A stretch of 64,000 nt of DNA from JASHVB01 sp963780805 (GTDB lineage: Bacteria; Pseudomonadota; Alphaproteobacteria; Acetobacterales; Acetobacteraceae): NCBI GenBank assembly GCA_963780805.1, contig CAWADP010000028.1, forward strand, positions 1 to 64,000, read 5' to 3'. This document shows positions 54,142 through 62,915 of this stretch, piece after piece; position 1 is the stretch's first letter; each line of letters begins with the position of its first letter. A model generated the notes under the pieces. The model was not told the origin of the DNA. It saw only the letters and a program-made list of their open reading frames with translations, and ran no database searches. Both the position numbers and the translations under genes were made by a program.

Positions 54142-56835
54142 TCATCCGCCCTCCCCCAGCATCTCCCGCACCCGCTCGGCCAACTCGCGGCGGCGGTACG
54201 GCTTGCGCAGGGCACCCGCTTCCATCACGCCGTTCTCGGCGTCGTCCTCCGGGGCGAAACCGGTGGTGAACAAGACCGCCAGGTCCGGCTGCAACGCGCG
54301 GGCGGCGTCAGCCAGGAGGTAGCCGCTCAGGCCGTTCGGCATCACGAGGTCGGTGAACAGCAGGTCGAAGTGCTCGCCGCCCTGCAGAATTGCCAGCGCG
54401 GCCGGGCCATCGACTGCCAGCCGCACCTGGTAGCCCAATGCGGCCAGGTTGCGCGCGGCGGTGGTGCGCATTGCGTCGTTGTCGTCCACCACCAGGATCC
54501 ACTCCTTGCCGCGCGGCAGCGGCGGCGTGCGCGCATGGTGCTCGGTGCCGCTGCTGCGCTCCGCGTGGGTGCGCGGCAAATAGAGCCGCACCGTGGTGCC
54601 CGCGCCCAACGCGCTTTCGATGTCGAGATACCCACCCGACTGCCGCGCAAAGCCATAGATCGTGCTGAGTCCCAGGCCGCTGCCCCGGCCGGGCGGCTTG
54701 GTGGTGAAGAACGGCTCGAACGCGCGCGCCAGCACCTCGGGCGCCATGCCGGTGCCGGTGTCGGCGACCGACAGCATAACGTACTCGCCGGGCGTCGCTT
54801 CGGCATTGCGGGTGCAGAACACAGCATCCAGCGTCACGTTTGCGGTCGCGATCGTCAGCCTCCCGCCGTGCGGCATGGCGTCGCGCGCATTGATCGCGAG
54901 GTTGAGCAGGACATCCACGATCTGCGACGGATCCGCATGGACCAGCCACAGGTGGGGGCCGAGCGTGAGATCAACCGTGACGGTCTCGCCCAGCGTGCGC
55001 TGCAGCAGGGAGACGTGGACCGGAAGATACTCGTTGAGGTCGATGACCGCCGGCTGCAGCGGCTGGCGGCGCGCAAAGGCGAGCAGCCGCTGGGTCAGCG
55101 CGGCGCCGTTCAGCGTGCAATCGAGGATTTCGGACGCCAGCTCGCGCGCTTCCGTCCGTTCAGGCAGCAAGTCCAGCAGGAATTCGGTGTGGCCCAGGAT
55201 CGCGCCGAGCAGGTTGTTGAAATCGTGTGCGACGCCGCCGGTCAGTTGGCCGACGGCTTCCAGGCGGTGGGCGTGGCGTAGCTCGATCTCGGTTTCCCGC
55301 CGCCGCGTGATGTCTTGCAGGATGGTCATCACCCGCAACGCGCGGCCGGTCTCCGCGTCGCGTTCCACGGTGGTGCTGAGGCCGGAGAGCCAGGTCCAGG
55401 TGCTGTCCGGCCGGCGCACGCGGTACTCGCGGCTCGCCTTGTCACTGTGGCCGGCGCGCAGGGCGCCTTCGGTCGCCGCATAGGCGACGGAATCGTCCGG
55501 ATGCATCAATGCTTTCCAGGCTGTTTGTTCCGGTCCGTCCTCGGTCAGCCAGACCTGGGCGGGCAGGGTACCGCCGGTCAGTTCCGCCGCGCGCGCATCC
55601 AGCCGGAAGACCGCTTCCCGCCGGTCCTGCTCCCAAACTCCGAGGTCGGCCGCTTCGACCGCGACACGCAACCGCTCCTCGCTGTCGCGCAACGCGTTTT
55701 CGATCGCTTTCTCGCGGGTGATGTCCTCGGTGGTTCCCAGCACCAGCGGCGCGTCCTCGGTCGGGAGCGCCAGCGGCACCAGGCCGGCGCGCGCGAACAC
55801 CACCGCGCCAGATTTCGTCATGTAGCGTTTGTCCGTGGGCTGCCAGGCCTGGGTGGGGTCGGAGTTGACCGGAACCACGATGTCGACGTCGTCCGTATAG
55901 GCAAGCTCGCGCGGGGTGAGGCCGAGCAATTCGGCCTCGCTGTAGCCCAGCATGCGGCATACCGCGGGATTGGCGGCGACGATGCGGCGGGTATCCGCGG
56001 TGGCAATTGACAGGCCGATCGGGCTGTCGTGGAACACTTGGCGGAAGCGGCGCTCGCTGTTGCGCAGCGCGTCGGTGCGGTCGGTGACGGCATCCGCGAG
56101 CCGGGCGTTTGCCTCGCGGAGCGCCACGGCCTGACGGTGGCTGAGCCAGGCAGTGAGGGCACCGACCAACAACGCCAAGGTCAGCGCGGCGCTGCTGCCG
56201 AGCAAGAGCTGGTAGCGGGCGAGGCCGGCGGCATCCGCGCGCCGGACCAGCAGATCGGCCTCCGCCTTGTCGAAGGCGGTCAAGCTGTCGCGAACCTGCG
56301 CCATGAGGATGGCGCCCGAGCGCAGGCGCATGTGCTCGATCAGCCCCTGATCGTCGCCCGCGAAGGCGAAGCGAGCGATCGTGGCGAGTACTGCCAGCCG
56401 CTGATCGATCAACGGCGCGAGCGCATCGAGCCGAGCGGTCTGCGTCGGGTTGTCCATGGTCAGCGCATGCAAGCGCGCTTCGGCGGCGGGGATGACGGCT
56501 CGGGCAGTGTCGAAGTGCGTGATCAGGATGGGATCGTGCGTCAGCAGATAGGCGCGAACCGCTGCCTCGGCGTCCAGCAAGGCCCCGAGCAGGTCTTCGT
56601 TGGCGCGGCGTGTCTCCAGCGTATGTGCCACCCAGGCATCGGCCTTGCCGCTGCGGCTGGCCAGGGCGACGACCGCAGCGAGGCCAGCGATCAGCAGGGC
56701 GAAGCCGCAGGCGTGCAGCACCCACAGGAACCGCTGGCGCGTACCGTTGACCTGGTCGGGCGGGGTGTCGTCGTCCGCCGTCCCGGACAGATTGGGATAC
56801 AGCGGGGGAGCCTGTGCGGTTCCTTGGTCTGTCAA
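54142..56835 (-). CDS. Hybrid sensor histidine kinase (CHASE3-PAS-PAS-HisKA-HATPase-REC)
   Basis: The 897-residue protein has a transmembrane helix at 35-60, a CHASE3-like periplasmic domain (about 65-205, RANEDLLGALLDAEAAVRAYLL), a second helix at 208-232, PAS domains at about 265-375 and 385-512, a HisKA domain with His537 in GGVAHDFNN, and an HATPase with the N box at 646-653 (NLAINARD), DTGTGM at 692-697 and GSGLGLS at 718-724. A C-terminal receiver has Asp784/785, phospho-acceptor Asp829 and Lys878. It autophosphorylates on His and passes phosphate to its own receiver. No cognate regulator gene is adjacent. It is fully intact, in contrast to the neighbouring exporter gene. Confidence 0.95.
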   Translation of the reverse strand: MTDQGTAQAPPLYPNLSGTADDDTPPDQVNGTRQRFLWVLHACGFALLIAGLAAVVALASRSGKADAWVAHTLETRRANEDLLGALLDAEAAVRAYLLTHDPILITHFDTARAVIPAAEARLHALTMDNPTQTARLDALAPLIDQRLAVLATIARFAFAGDDQGLIEHMRLRSGAILMAQVRDSLTAFDKAEADLLVRRADAAGLARYQLLLGSSAALTLALLVGALTAWLSHRQAVALREANARLADAVTDRTDALRNSERRFRQVFHDSPIGLSIATADTRRIVAANPAVCRMLGYSEAELLGLTPRELAYTDDVDIVVPVNSDPTQAWQPTDKRYMTKSGAVVFARAGLVPLALPTEDAPLVLGTTEDITREKAIENALRDSEERLRVAVEAADLGVWEQDRREAVFRLDARAAELTGGTLPAQVWLTEDGPEQTAWKALMHPDDSVAYAATEGALRAGHSDKASREYRVRRPDSTWTWLSGLSTTVERDAETGRALRVMTILQDITRRRETEIELRHAHRLEAVGQLTGGVAHDFNNLLGAILGHTEFLLDLLPERTEARELASEILDCTLNGAALTQRLLAFARRQPLQPAVIDLNEYLPVHVSLLQRTLGETVTVDLTLGPHLWLVHADPSQIVDVLLNLAINARDAMPHGGRLTIATANVTLDAVFCTRNAEATPGEYVMLSVADTGTGMAPEVLARAFEPFFTTKPPGRGSGLGLSTIYGFARQSGGYLDIESALGAGTTVRLYLPRTHAERSSGTEHHARTPPLPRGKEWILVVDDNDAMRTTAARNLAALGYQVRLAVDGPAALAILQGGEHFDLLFTDLVMPNGLSGYLLADAARALQPDLAVLFTTGFAPEDDAENGVMEAGALRKPYRRRELAERVREMLGEGG

Positions 56836-57556
56836 GCAGTCTCACCGGGATGGGCCGGTAGATGGCCGGAGGTGCTGATATGTTTGGTGGAGGCAAGAAT
56901 ATGCGCAGGCCTGGGCACTTTATCGCCGTTAGGTTGTATATACTATGCAAAATGCTAACCAAAGATGAAGATATCTGACCAAATACAACCGCAGGAAAGT
57001 TACATGATCGGCGAGGCTCCGCGCTTCGATGATGCGTGTCGATGAATGCGCGGGTTGCTGCCGCCATGCGATCCCGCTGATAACGCCCGTTCGTGCCGGG
57101 CGGCGGCCCGGGGGATGGTGTGCGCGCGGGCAGGTGGCCGGGCTCCGGCCCATAGGCGTCAGGATAAGGCGGCGCCGGAGAAGAAAACTCCCCCTCGCCT
57201 TGTGGGAGGGGGGAGGGGTCGCAATGTGGAAATCCTCTTGTTTCGACCCCTCCCCCGGCCCCTCCCATGCCCCTCCGACAAGGGGGGGAGGTTCCTTGCG
57301 TCTGCCCCACCGCCTCGTCCTGACACCTATGCGGCTCCGCCCGGCCGTCAACGGCCGCGCCATGCGGATCCGAATGGATCGTGTATCCGGTTGTTGATCA
57401 TGCCAACCGCCTGAATGGCCGCCCCATGTCGGCGAGGCGATCAGCTGCCGCTCGCAGCACCGCAAGAGGTCGTGGCCGGGCGGAGTGCGGCCGTGACACA
57501 ATGAGTTGCGGCAATGAGACGAAGAAGCACCGCCCTCGGCCGCAGGGGGTCGGGCA
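56836..57556. other. 721-base intergenic region with a large inverted repeat
   Basis: No gene is recognised. An AT-richer patch at 56935-57000 probably contains the promoter of the hybrid kinase. The remainder is dominated by the inverted repeat at 57142-57340, after which no coding sequence appears until argJ ends. Confidence 0.5.
57142..57340. repeat. Large imperfect inverted repeat, C/G-rich
   Basis: The outer arms contain CCATAGGCGTCAGGATAAGG (near 57150) and its imperfect complement in CGTCCTGACACCTATGCGG (57316-57334). The inner arms contain CTCCCCCTCGCCTTGTGGGAGG and CCTCCGACAAGGGGGGGAGG-type sequence around a centre near 57240. The inner part is related to the repeat at 17126-17225. 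It has no coding capacity and looks like a MITE-like or structural palindrome. Confidence 0.7.
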
Positions 57557-58828
57557 TCAGCTCCGATAGGAGCCGTTGATGTCGATGTAGCCGTGCGTCA
57601 GATCGCAGGTCCAGGCGGTTGCGCGGCCGCGTCCCAGCCCCAGATCGACTGCGATCTCCACTTCGCGCCCCTTCATGTGGGCGACCACCGGCGCCTCGTC
57701 GTAGCCAGGGACCACCGCGCCGTCCCGGGCCATCCAGACGCCGCCGACCGCTACCGACAACCGGTCGCGGTCGGCCGGTTCGCCGGCCTTGCCGACCGCC
57801 ATCACGATGCGGCCCCAGTTCGCGTCCTCGCCCGCCACCGCGGTCTTCACCAGCGGCGAATTGGCCACGGCCATCGCCACCCGCTTGGCCGACCGCGCGT
57901 TCACCGCCCCGGCCACATCGATCCGCACTAACTTCTGCGCGCCCTCACCGTCGCGCACCACCGCCAGCGCCAGGTCCATCAGCACCGCGTCCAGCGCGCG
58001 GGTGAAGTCGCGCAGCATCGGGCCACCCTCGGCCGGCACGCGCGGATGGCGGGTCTCGCCGGTGGCGATCAGCAACACGGTGTCGGAGGTGGAGGTGTCC
58101 GAATCCACCGTAGTGCAGTTGAACGAACCGTCCACGCCCTGCTTCAGCAGCTTTTGCAAGACCGGCGCCGGCACCTTGGCGTCGGTGCAGACGAAGCACA
58201 GCATGGTCGCCATGTCGGGGGCGATCATGCCGCTGCCCTTGGCGATGCCGGTGATGCGAACTTCCTCGCCGCCGATCAGTGCGGTGCGGGTGGCCGCCTT
58301 TGGGAAGGTATCGGTGGTCATGATGCCGCGCGCGGCGTCGCCCCAAGCATCGTCGTGCAGCCCCGCGTACAGCGCCGGCAGGGCGGCAATCAGCTTTTCG
58401 TGCGGCAGAACTTCGCCGATGACGCCGGTGGAGGCGACGAACACCTGGCGTGCGAGGCATCCGGCCAGGGCGGCAGCGGCTTCGGCGGTGGCCTCGCAGG
58501 CCTCGCGGCCGGCACGGCCGGTGAAGACGTTGGCATTGCCGGCATTCACCACGACCAGCCGCGCTTTGCGCCCCTTCAGCGCGCCGCGGCACCAGTCCAC
58601 CGGTGCGCCCGGGCACTTGTTGGAGGTGAAGACCCCCGCCACCGCGCTGCCGGGCGAAACCTCCATCATCACGACGTCGGTGCGACCTTGGTAACGAAGG
58701 CCAACCGCCGCGGCACCGAGGCGTACCCCGGGCACGGGGGGCAGTTCCGGCAGCGGCAGGGCCAGCGGCGAAACGCCGGGCCCGGAGGGCTGCCCCGCAC
58801 CAGCCGGCGCACCGGTGGACGATGTCAT
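57557..58828 (-). CDS. argJ: Bifunctional glutamate N-acetyltransferase/ornithine acetyltransferase
   Basis: The 423-residue ArgJ precursor starts at ATG 58828 behind GGGGGAA. It shows the oxyanion-hole STGVIGE at 133-139 and the autocleavage site KGSGMIAPDMATML at 197-210, where the proenzyme is cut before Thr208, the nucleophile of the beta chain. The C-terminus has TAVAGEDANWGRIVMAVGKAG and the ending DINGSYRS. ArgJ transfers acetyl from N-acetylornithine to glutamate in the cyclic arginine pathway. The first 20 residues are an extra Gly/Pro-rich tail. The PPIase genes upstream on the same strand are separated by a palindrome cluster. Confidence 0.96.
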   Translation of the reverse strand: MTSSTGAPAGAGQPSGPGVSPLALPLPELPPVPGVRLGAAAVGLRYQGRTDVVMMEVSPGSAVAGVFTSNKCPGAPVDWCRGALKGRKARLVVVNAGNANVFTGRAGREACEATAEAAAALAGCLARQVFVASTGVIGEVLPHEKLIAALPALYAGLHDDAWGDAARGIMTTDTFPKAATRTALIGGEEVRITGIAKGSGMIAPDMATMLCFVCTDAKVPAPVLQKLLKQGVDGSFNCTTVDSDTSTSDTVLLIATGETRHPRVPAEGGPMLRDFTRALDAVLMDLALAVVRDGEGAQKLVRIDVAGAVNARSAKRVAMAVANSPLVKTAVAGEDANWGRIVMAVGKAGEPADRDRLSVAVGGVWMARDGAVVPGYDEAPVVAHMKGREVEIAVDLGLGRGRATAWTCDLTHGYIDINGSYRS

Positions 58829-58874
58829 CGCGTTTCCCCCTGTCTGACGGCTAGGTGGAGCTCCGTCGAGGCGG

Positions 58875-58946
58875 CGGGGGCTTTGCCCCCGAACCCCCAC
58901 CAAGGAGCTCTGCTCCTTGGATCCCCGCCAAGGGCGAGCCCTTGGA
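58875..58946. terminator. Cluster of three hairpins between argJ and the PPIase gene
   Basis: GGGGGCTTTGCCCCC, CCAAGGAGCTCTGCTCCTTGG-type (arms CCAAGGAGC / GCTCCTTGG) and CCAAGGGCGAGCCCTTGG follow one another. Such triplets are common intergenic elements in Rhodospirillales. They lie just after the stop of the upstream PPIase gene on the minus strand and could terminate or protect its transcript; there is no clear U-run. Confidence 0.5.
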
Positions 58947-59018
58947 ACCCTTTCGTTGGCTGGACGGCGGGGGGGAACCCTTGCTGCCTTCGACGGTCCG
59001 TGCGCCGCATGTGTGTCG

Positions 59019-59995
59019 CTATTTGTTGGGCGGCGGCTGGGCGGTGTCGGTGGCGCGGATGGGCGAGCCGTCAAGGTTGAATTTTTCCACCTTCACCTGC
59101 GCGCGTGCTTTCGCCACCGCCTGTTGGACGTAATCCTGGATCATCGTCTGGCGCAGTTCGGCGCTGGCTTCCTGGAACGTGGGCGCCGGCGCCTTGCGGC
59201 GCGGCCAGCACCTGGATGACGTGCCAGCCGAACTGCGTGTGCACCGGGTGTCTGGGTGATCTGTCCCGGCTGCAAGGCGAAAGCGGCGTCGGCGAACTCC
59301 GGCACCATTTCGCTCTTCTTGAACCAGCCAAGGTCGCCGCCCTGCTGCGCCGCGCCAGGGTCCTTGCTGTACTGCTTGGACAGAGCGGCGAAATCGGCCC
59401 CCTTGCCCAGCTGGGCGATGACCTGCTTCGCCGTCGCCTCATCCGGTACCAGAATGTGGCGAGCGTGCACTTCCTCCTCGCGCGGCTTGTTGGCGATCTG
59501 CTGGTCGTAGCGGGCGCGCACCGCCGCCTCGGTCACCAGCGGCGCGATCGCCCTGTGCAGCACCGCGGTTTCCAGCGCGCGGTCCTCGGCCATCATCACT
59601 TCGCGCTGCACCGCCGGGTCCTTGTCCAGGCCAGTGCGTCGCGCCTCCGCCACCAGCGCCAGGCCGTCGATCTCCTGGTCGAGCAACAGCGGATACAATT
59701 GCTCGGGCGGCATTTCCTGGGCGTTGTGCGGCAGGCCCTGAGCCGCCTCCTTCAGGTCGCTGAGCAAGATGGTCTGGCCGCCGACCCTGGCGACGACCGG
59801 GTCTGCGGCAGTCGATGCGGCTGATGCCGCGGGCTGTGTCGGCGCCGTCTGGGCCGGCGCCGTCTGGGCCTGAACCATCTGGGCCTGCGCCGTCTGGGCC
59901 TGCGCGGTCTGGGCGCTGTCGGTGGCTAAAACGAGCAAGACCGCGACCGCCGCGGCAACGCTGGGACGGGCCGCGGCCCGGAAGCAAGACGTCAT
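59019..59995 (-). CDS. Parvulin-type peptidyl-prolyl isomerase, second of a pair (two frameshifts)
   Basis: Start ATG 59995; the product has a signal peptide (ARPSVAAAVAVLLVLATDSA) and a Q-T-A-Q-A repeat linker coded by a short DNA repeat. The SurA/PpiC-like N-terminal region follows (VARVGGQTILLSDLKEAAQGL, LLLDQEIDGLALVAEA), then the parvulin domain (VHARHILVPDEATAKQVIAQL, GGDLGWFKKSEMVPEFADAAFAL, QFGWHVIQVL). Frame breaks near 59247 and 59180 are each repaired by removing one base, giving the end FNLDGSPIRATDTAQPPPNK at 59019, about 325 residues. It should act as a periplasmic folding catalyst for outer-membrane or secreted proteins. It lies 92 bases after the first PPIase on the same strand. 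Confidence 0.88.
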
Positions 59996-60087
59996 GGAGA
60001 CCCCTGAGTCGGCTGCACGGATCATGGCCCAGATGCGGCCCGAAGGCCAGCCGGCCGCTGTTTCCGGCCGTGTTGATTCGTTCCGAC

Positions 60088-61140
60088 CTATTGTTTCGCC
60101 CTGGCGGTAACGTTGTCGATGCGGAGCGCGGGATTGACCTCGGAGCCGTCGAGGTTCCACTCGTGGATCGTCAACTGGCCCCGAGCCGTGGCGACCTCCT
60201 TCGCGATCGCCTCTGTCATCAGTTCGTTCCTGATTCGCTCGCGCATGTCGGAATAGCTGGGCGGCGCGACCAGCCGGCGTTCCTCCACCTTCACCACGTG
60301 CCAGCCGAACTCGTTGTGGATCGGCTGATCGGCGACCTGCCCCGGCTGCAGCGAGAACGCGACGTCGGCGAAGCCGGGCCAGACTTGCTCGCGGCTGAAG
60401 AAGCCGAGATCGCCGCCCTTCTTGCCGTCCGGGTCCAGGCTGTCCTTTGCCGCCAGAGTGGCGAAGTCGGCGCCGGCGTTGAGTTCGGCGATGACCTTCT
60501 TCGCCTCGGCCTCGGTGCCCACCAGGATGTGGCGGGCGCGCACTTGCTCGGTCGCCGGGCGGTTGGCGTAGATCGCGTCGTAGCGGGCCTTGGTTGCGGC
60601 CTCGGTCACCTTCGGGACTGCGTCCTGCGCCAGCAGGGCGGCTTCGAGCACCCGGTCCGTGACGTCCTGGATCTGCTGCTTGACCTCGGGGTTGTCTTCC
60701 AGGTCGCGGCGCAGGGCCAGCATCACCAGGGCCTGATGGTCCACCAGGCGGTCGAGCAACACTGGAAAGATGGAATCGAAGGGCATGCCGCGGAGGTTGG
60801 CGGGCAGGGCCTTCTCGGCACGACCAATGTCGCTGAGGTAGATCGGGTGCCCTTCGACGCTGGCGACCATGGGATTGCTCGGGCCGGTCGTCGGCGGCGG
60901 CGGGGGCAGCGGCGTATCGGCCTGTCCGCCGGTGCCTTTGCCCTCGGTGCCAGAACCGGTACCAGACGCGGTGCCGGATTGGGACGTGGCCGCCTGGGTG
61001 GCCTTGCCCCTGCTTTTGTCTGCGCTTTTGTCCGCGGCGGAGGCGGGTGCTGCCGCGACCGCCAGCAGGAGGCCGGCTGCGGTCAGGATTGGCAGGCGAC
61101 GAAGCAAGTCCCGCCATGACGGCGGCAGGGTGTGCGGCAT
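60088..61140 (-). CDS. Parvulin-type peptidyl-prolyl isomerase, first of a pair
   Basis: The ATG at 61140 follows AGGAGCGGAG. The 350-residue protein has a signal peptide (LPILTAAGLLLAVAAAPASA), a low-complexity K/S/T/G linker, the VASVEGHPIYLSDIGRAEKALP chaperone region, and a parvulin domain with VRARHILVGTEAEAKKVIAEL, GGDLGFFSREQVWPGFADVAF and EFGWHVVKVEERR. It resembles its downstream neighbour in domain order and C-terminal FNLDGS/WNLDGS ending, so the pair arose by duplication. Unlike the second copy it is intact. Probable role: periplasmic PPIase/chaperone. Confidence 0.92.
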   Translation of the reverse strand: MPHTLPPSWRDLLRRLPILTAAGLLLAVAAAPASAADKSADKSRGKATQAATSQSGTASGTGSGTEGKGTGGQADTPLPPPPPTTGPSNPMVASVEGHPIYLSDIGRAEKALPANLRGMPFDSIFPVLLDRLVDHQALVMLALRRDLEDNPEVKQQIQDVTDRVLEAALLAQDAVPKVTEAATKARYDAIYANRPATEQVRARHILVGTEAEAKKVIAELNAGADFATLAAKDSLDPDGKKGGDLGFFSREQVWPGFADVAFSLQPGQVADQPIHNEFGWHVVKVEERRLVAPPSYSDMRERIRNELMTEAIAKEVATARGQLTIHEWNLDGSEVNPALRIDNVTARAKQ

Positions 61141-61540
61141 CTCCGCTCCTGTCTTTGGGATGGATCGCTGAGTGCCCCGGAGGAACCTCCCACGGGCATA
61201 CTCGCGCAAACGCGATCATGATCGAAAGCGCGGCACGGGACAAGCAGAGAACGGAGGGCAAAGAATCAGCGAGGCGGCGGCTTAACGCTTGCCGGTTTCG
61301 TGTTGCAGACTTTCCGATTGATGCAAATCAACAGATCACGGCATGTGCCATGTCATGAACGGAATTGCACGCGTTGGTTGTCAAAAATGGTTATGCTACA
61401 CGTCGGTGATGGTGGTCGATCAGCCGGCGTCGTAGCACGTGCAAATAATACGACCTCAGTGGGCGCCGGCTCACTGGGCGCCGGCCTCGATGCGATGCGC
61501 GACAGCCTGTCACCCGAGGGCGTGTTGGCGATCGACGCCC
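61141..61540. other. Intergenic region upstream of the PPIase operon
   Basis: This contains the AT-richer patch 61290-61460, a probable promoter region for the minus-strand PPIase genes. No complete gene is visible. A short repeated GTGGGCGCCGGCTCACTGGGC-type duplication (GGGCGCCGGC twice) lies at 61459-61486. The N-terminal half of the Uma2 remnant may once have been here. Confidence 0.4.
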
Positions 61541-61917
61541 GGCGGGAGGCTGTTGTCCGTCAACCTGTTGACCGATGGCCCCACGATCGAGGTCGACGAG
61601 AGCGACTACGAGCCTGACGCGATCGTACGGTGCGGGACCGCCACACTTTCGGGCGACATCTCGCGGTGCCGGATCCGACCGTCATCGTCGAGGTCCTCTC
61701 GCCAACCACGCGCCGCATCGACGTCAGCCGGAAGCTGGTGGACTACTATCGTCTTCCGTCCGTCCATCACCACCTGATTCTATTCTCTGACCGTGTTCAG
61801 GCGGTGCATCACCGGCGTGCCGACGAGCAGATCGAGACGCGGGTGTCGACGCCAGGCGATGTCATTCTCGACCCTCCCGGCCTCACTGTCCCACTGGCCA
61901 GGTTCTACCCGCCGTGA
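61541..61917 (+). pseudogene. Remnant of an Uma2-family (PD-(D/E)XK) protein
   Basis: In two frames the plus strand reads LLTDGPTIEVDESDYEPDAIVRCG and then, after a break near 61660, AVPDPTVIVEVLSPTTRRID, KLVDYYRLPSVHHHLIL and ILDPPGLTVPLARFYPP. The DESDYEPDAIV and VIVEVLS segments hold the Asp and Glu residues of the Uma2 nuclease-like core. The N-terminal half is not recognisable, and the break cannot be fixed by dropping a single base, so this is a genuine remnant more than an error. Confidence 0.72.
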
Positions 61918-62039
61918 CCCCGGTCCGTTATCCGCGACCGACCGCCCCGCCGGTTTGCCCCGCCATCGAATCGCGCTAAACCCATCGCCGAACGCCCCAG
62001 AGAACGTCCAGGTCACCCACGATCGGGAGACAAGCATCC

Positions 62040-62705
62040 ATGCCCGACACCATCGCCCCGGACATCAAGCCGCTCAGCCGCACCCAGATGGCCGTCCGCG
62101 TCGCGCGCGACATCCCGGAGGGCTGGTACGTCAACCTCGGCATCGGCATCCCCACCGCGGTGGCGGACCACGTGCCGCTGGACCGCGAGGTGATCTTCCA
62201 TTCCGAGAACGGTGTGCTCGGCATGGGTCCCGCCCCGCCGAAGGACCAGATCGACCCCTGGCTGATCAACGCCGGCAAGCAGTACGTCACCCTGCGCGCC
62301 GGCGGCAGCTTCTGCCACCACAGCGACAGCTTCGCGATGATCCGCGGCGGGCACCTGGACCTGTGCGTGCTGGGCGCGTTCCAGGTGGCGGACAACGGCG
62401 ACATCGCCAACTGGGCCACGTCGGAGAACGACACCGCCCCGGCGGTCGGCGGCGCGATGGACCTCGCCGCCGGCGCCAAGCGGCTGTGGGTGATGATGGA
62501 GCACACCACCAAGGACGGCTCGCCCAAGCTGGTCACGAAATGCTCCTACCCGCTCACCGCGGTGGGCGCGGTGAAGCGCGTCTATACCAACCTCGCGGTG
62601 ATCGACGTCACCGACCGCGGCTTTATCGTGCTCGACATGGCGCCGGGGATCACGCTGGAGACACTGCAGGCGCGGACGGAGGCGAAGCTGCACTTGCCGG
62701 CGTAA
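62040..62705 (+). CDS. 3-oxoacid CoA-transferase subunit B
   Basis: The 221-residue protein has the beta-subunit signature: YVNLGIGIPTAVADH, the catalytic Glu56 in FHSENGVLGMGP, SFAMIRGGHLDLCVLGAFQV, GDIANWATSEND and VGGAMDLAAGAKRLWVMMEHTT. It belongs to the ScoB/PcaJ/AtoA group, which swaps CoA between succinyl- or acetyl-CoA and a 3-oxoacid. The alpha subunit gene normally lies directly upstream; here that position holds the Uma2 remnant, so the alpha subunit must be encoded elsewhere or the gene is stranded. An acyl-CoA dehydrogenase gene follows on the same strand. Confidence 0.93.
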   Translation: MPDTIAPDIKPLSRTQMAVRVARDIPEGWYVNLGIGIPTAVADHVPLDREVIFHSENGVLGMGPAPPKDQIDPWLINAGKQYVTLRAGGSFCHHSDSFAMIRGGHLDLCVLGAFQVADNGDIANWATSENDTAPAVGGAMDLAAGAKRLWVMMEHTTKDGSPKLVTKCSYPLTAVGAVKRVYTNLAVIDVTDRGFIVLDMAPGITLETLQARTEAKLHLPA

Positions 62706-62915
62706 GCCCCGAGTTCCCATCCCGCACCGCTTCCCGCATCTCTTGCCGTACCCCTGCTGCCGTACCCCCACCCGGCGGCGGCGATGGCATCGGCCAGTTC
62801 GTCCCTGTCGATCGGCTCGGTGACCACGCCATATGCCGGCATCCAGGTCGTCGGTTCGGCTTGACCCATGCCGTTGCGGGCGCGACGCTTGCGCTCACAA
62901 TGGGAGGCACCGGCC

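Noticed and set aside
59141..61261. Minus-strand frame of 706 codons over both PPIase genes
   Set aside because: It is in frame with the second PPIase only after 60000; over the first PPIase it is a shadow of the real frame.
62706..62900. Minus-strand fragment reading AYGVVTEPIDRDELADAIAA
   Set aside because: Protein-like but very short, with no start, no family match and a possible promoter/spacer role for the acyl-CoA dehydrogenase gene.
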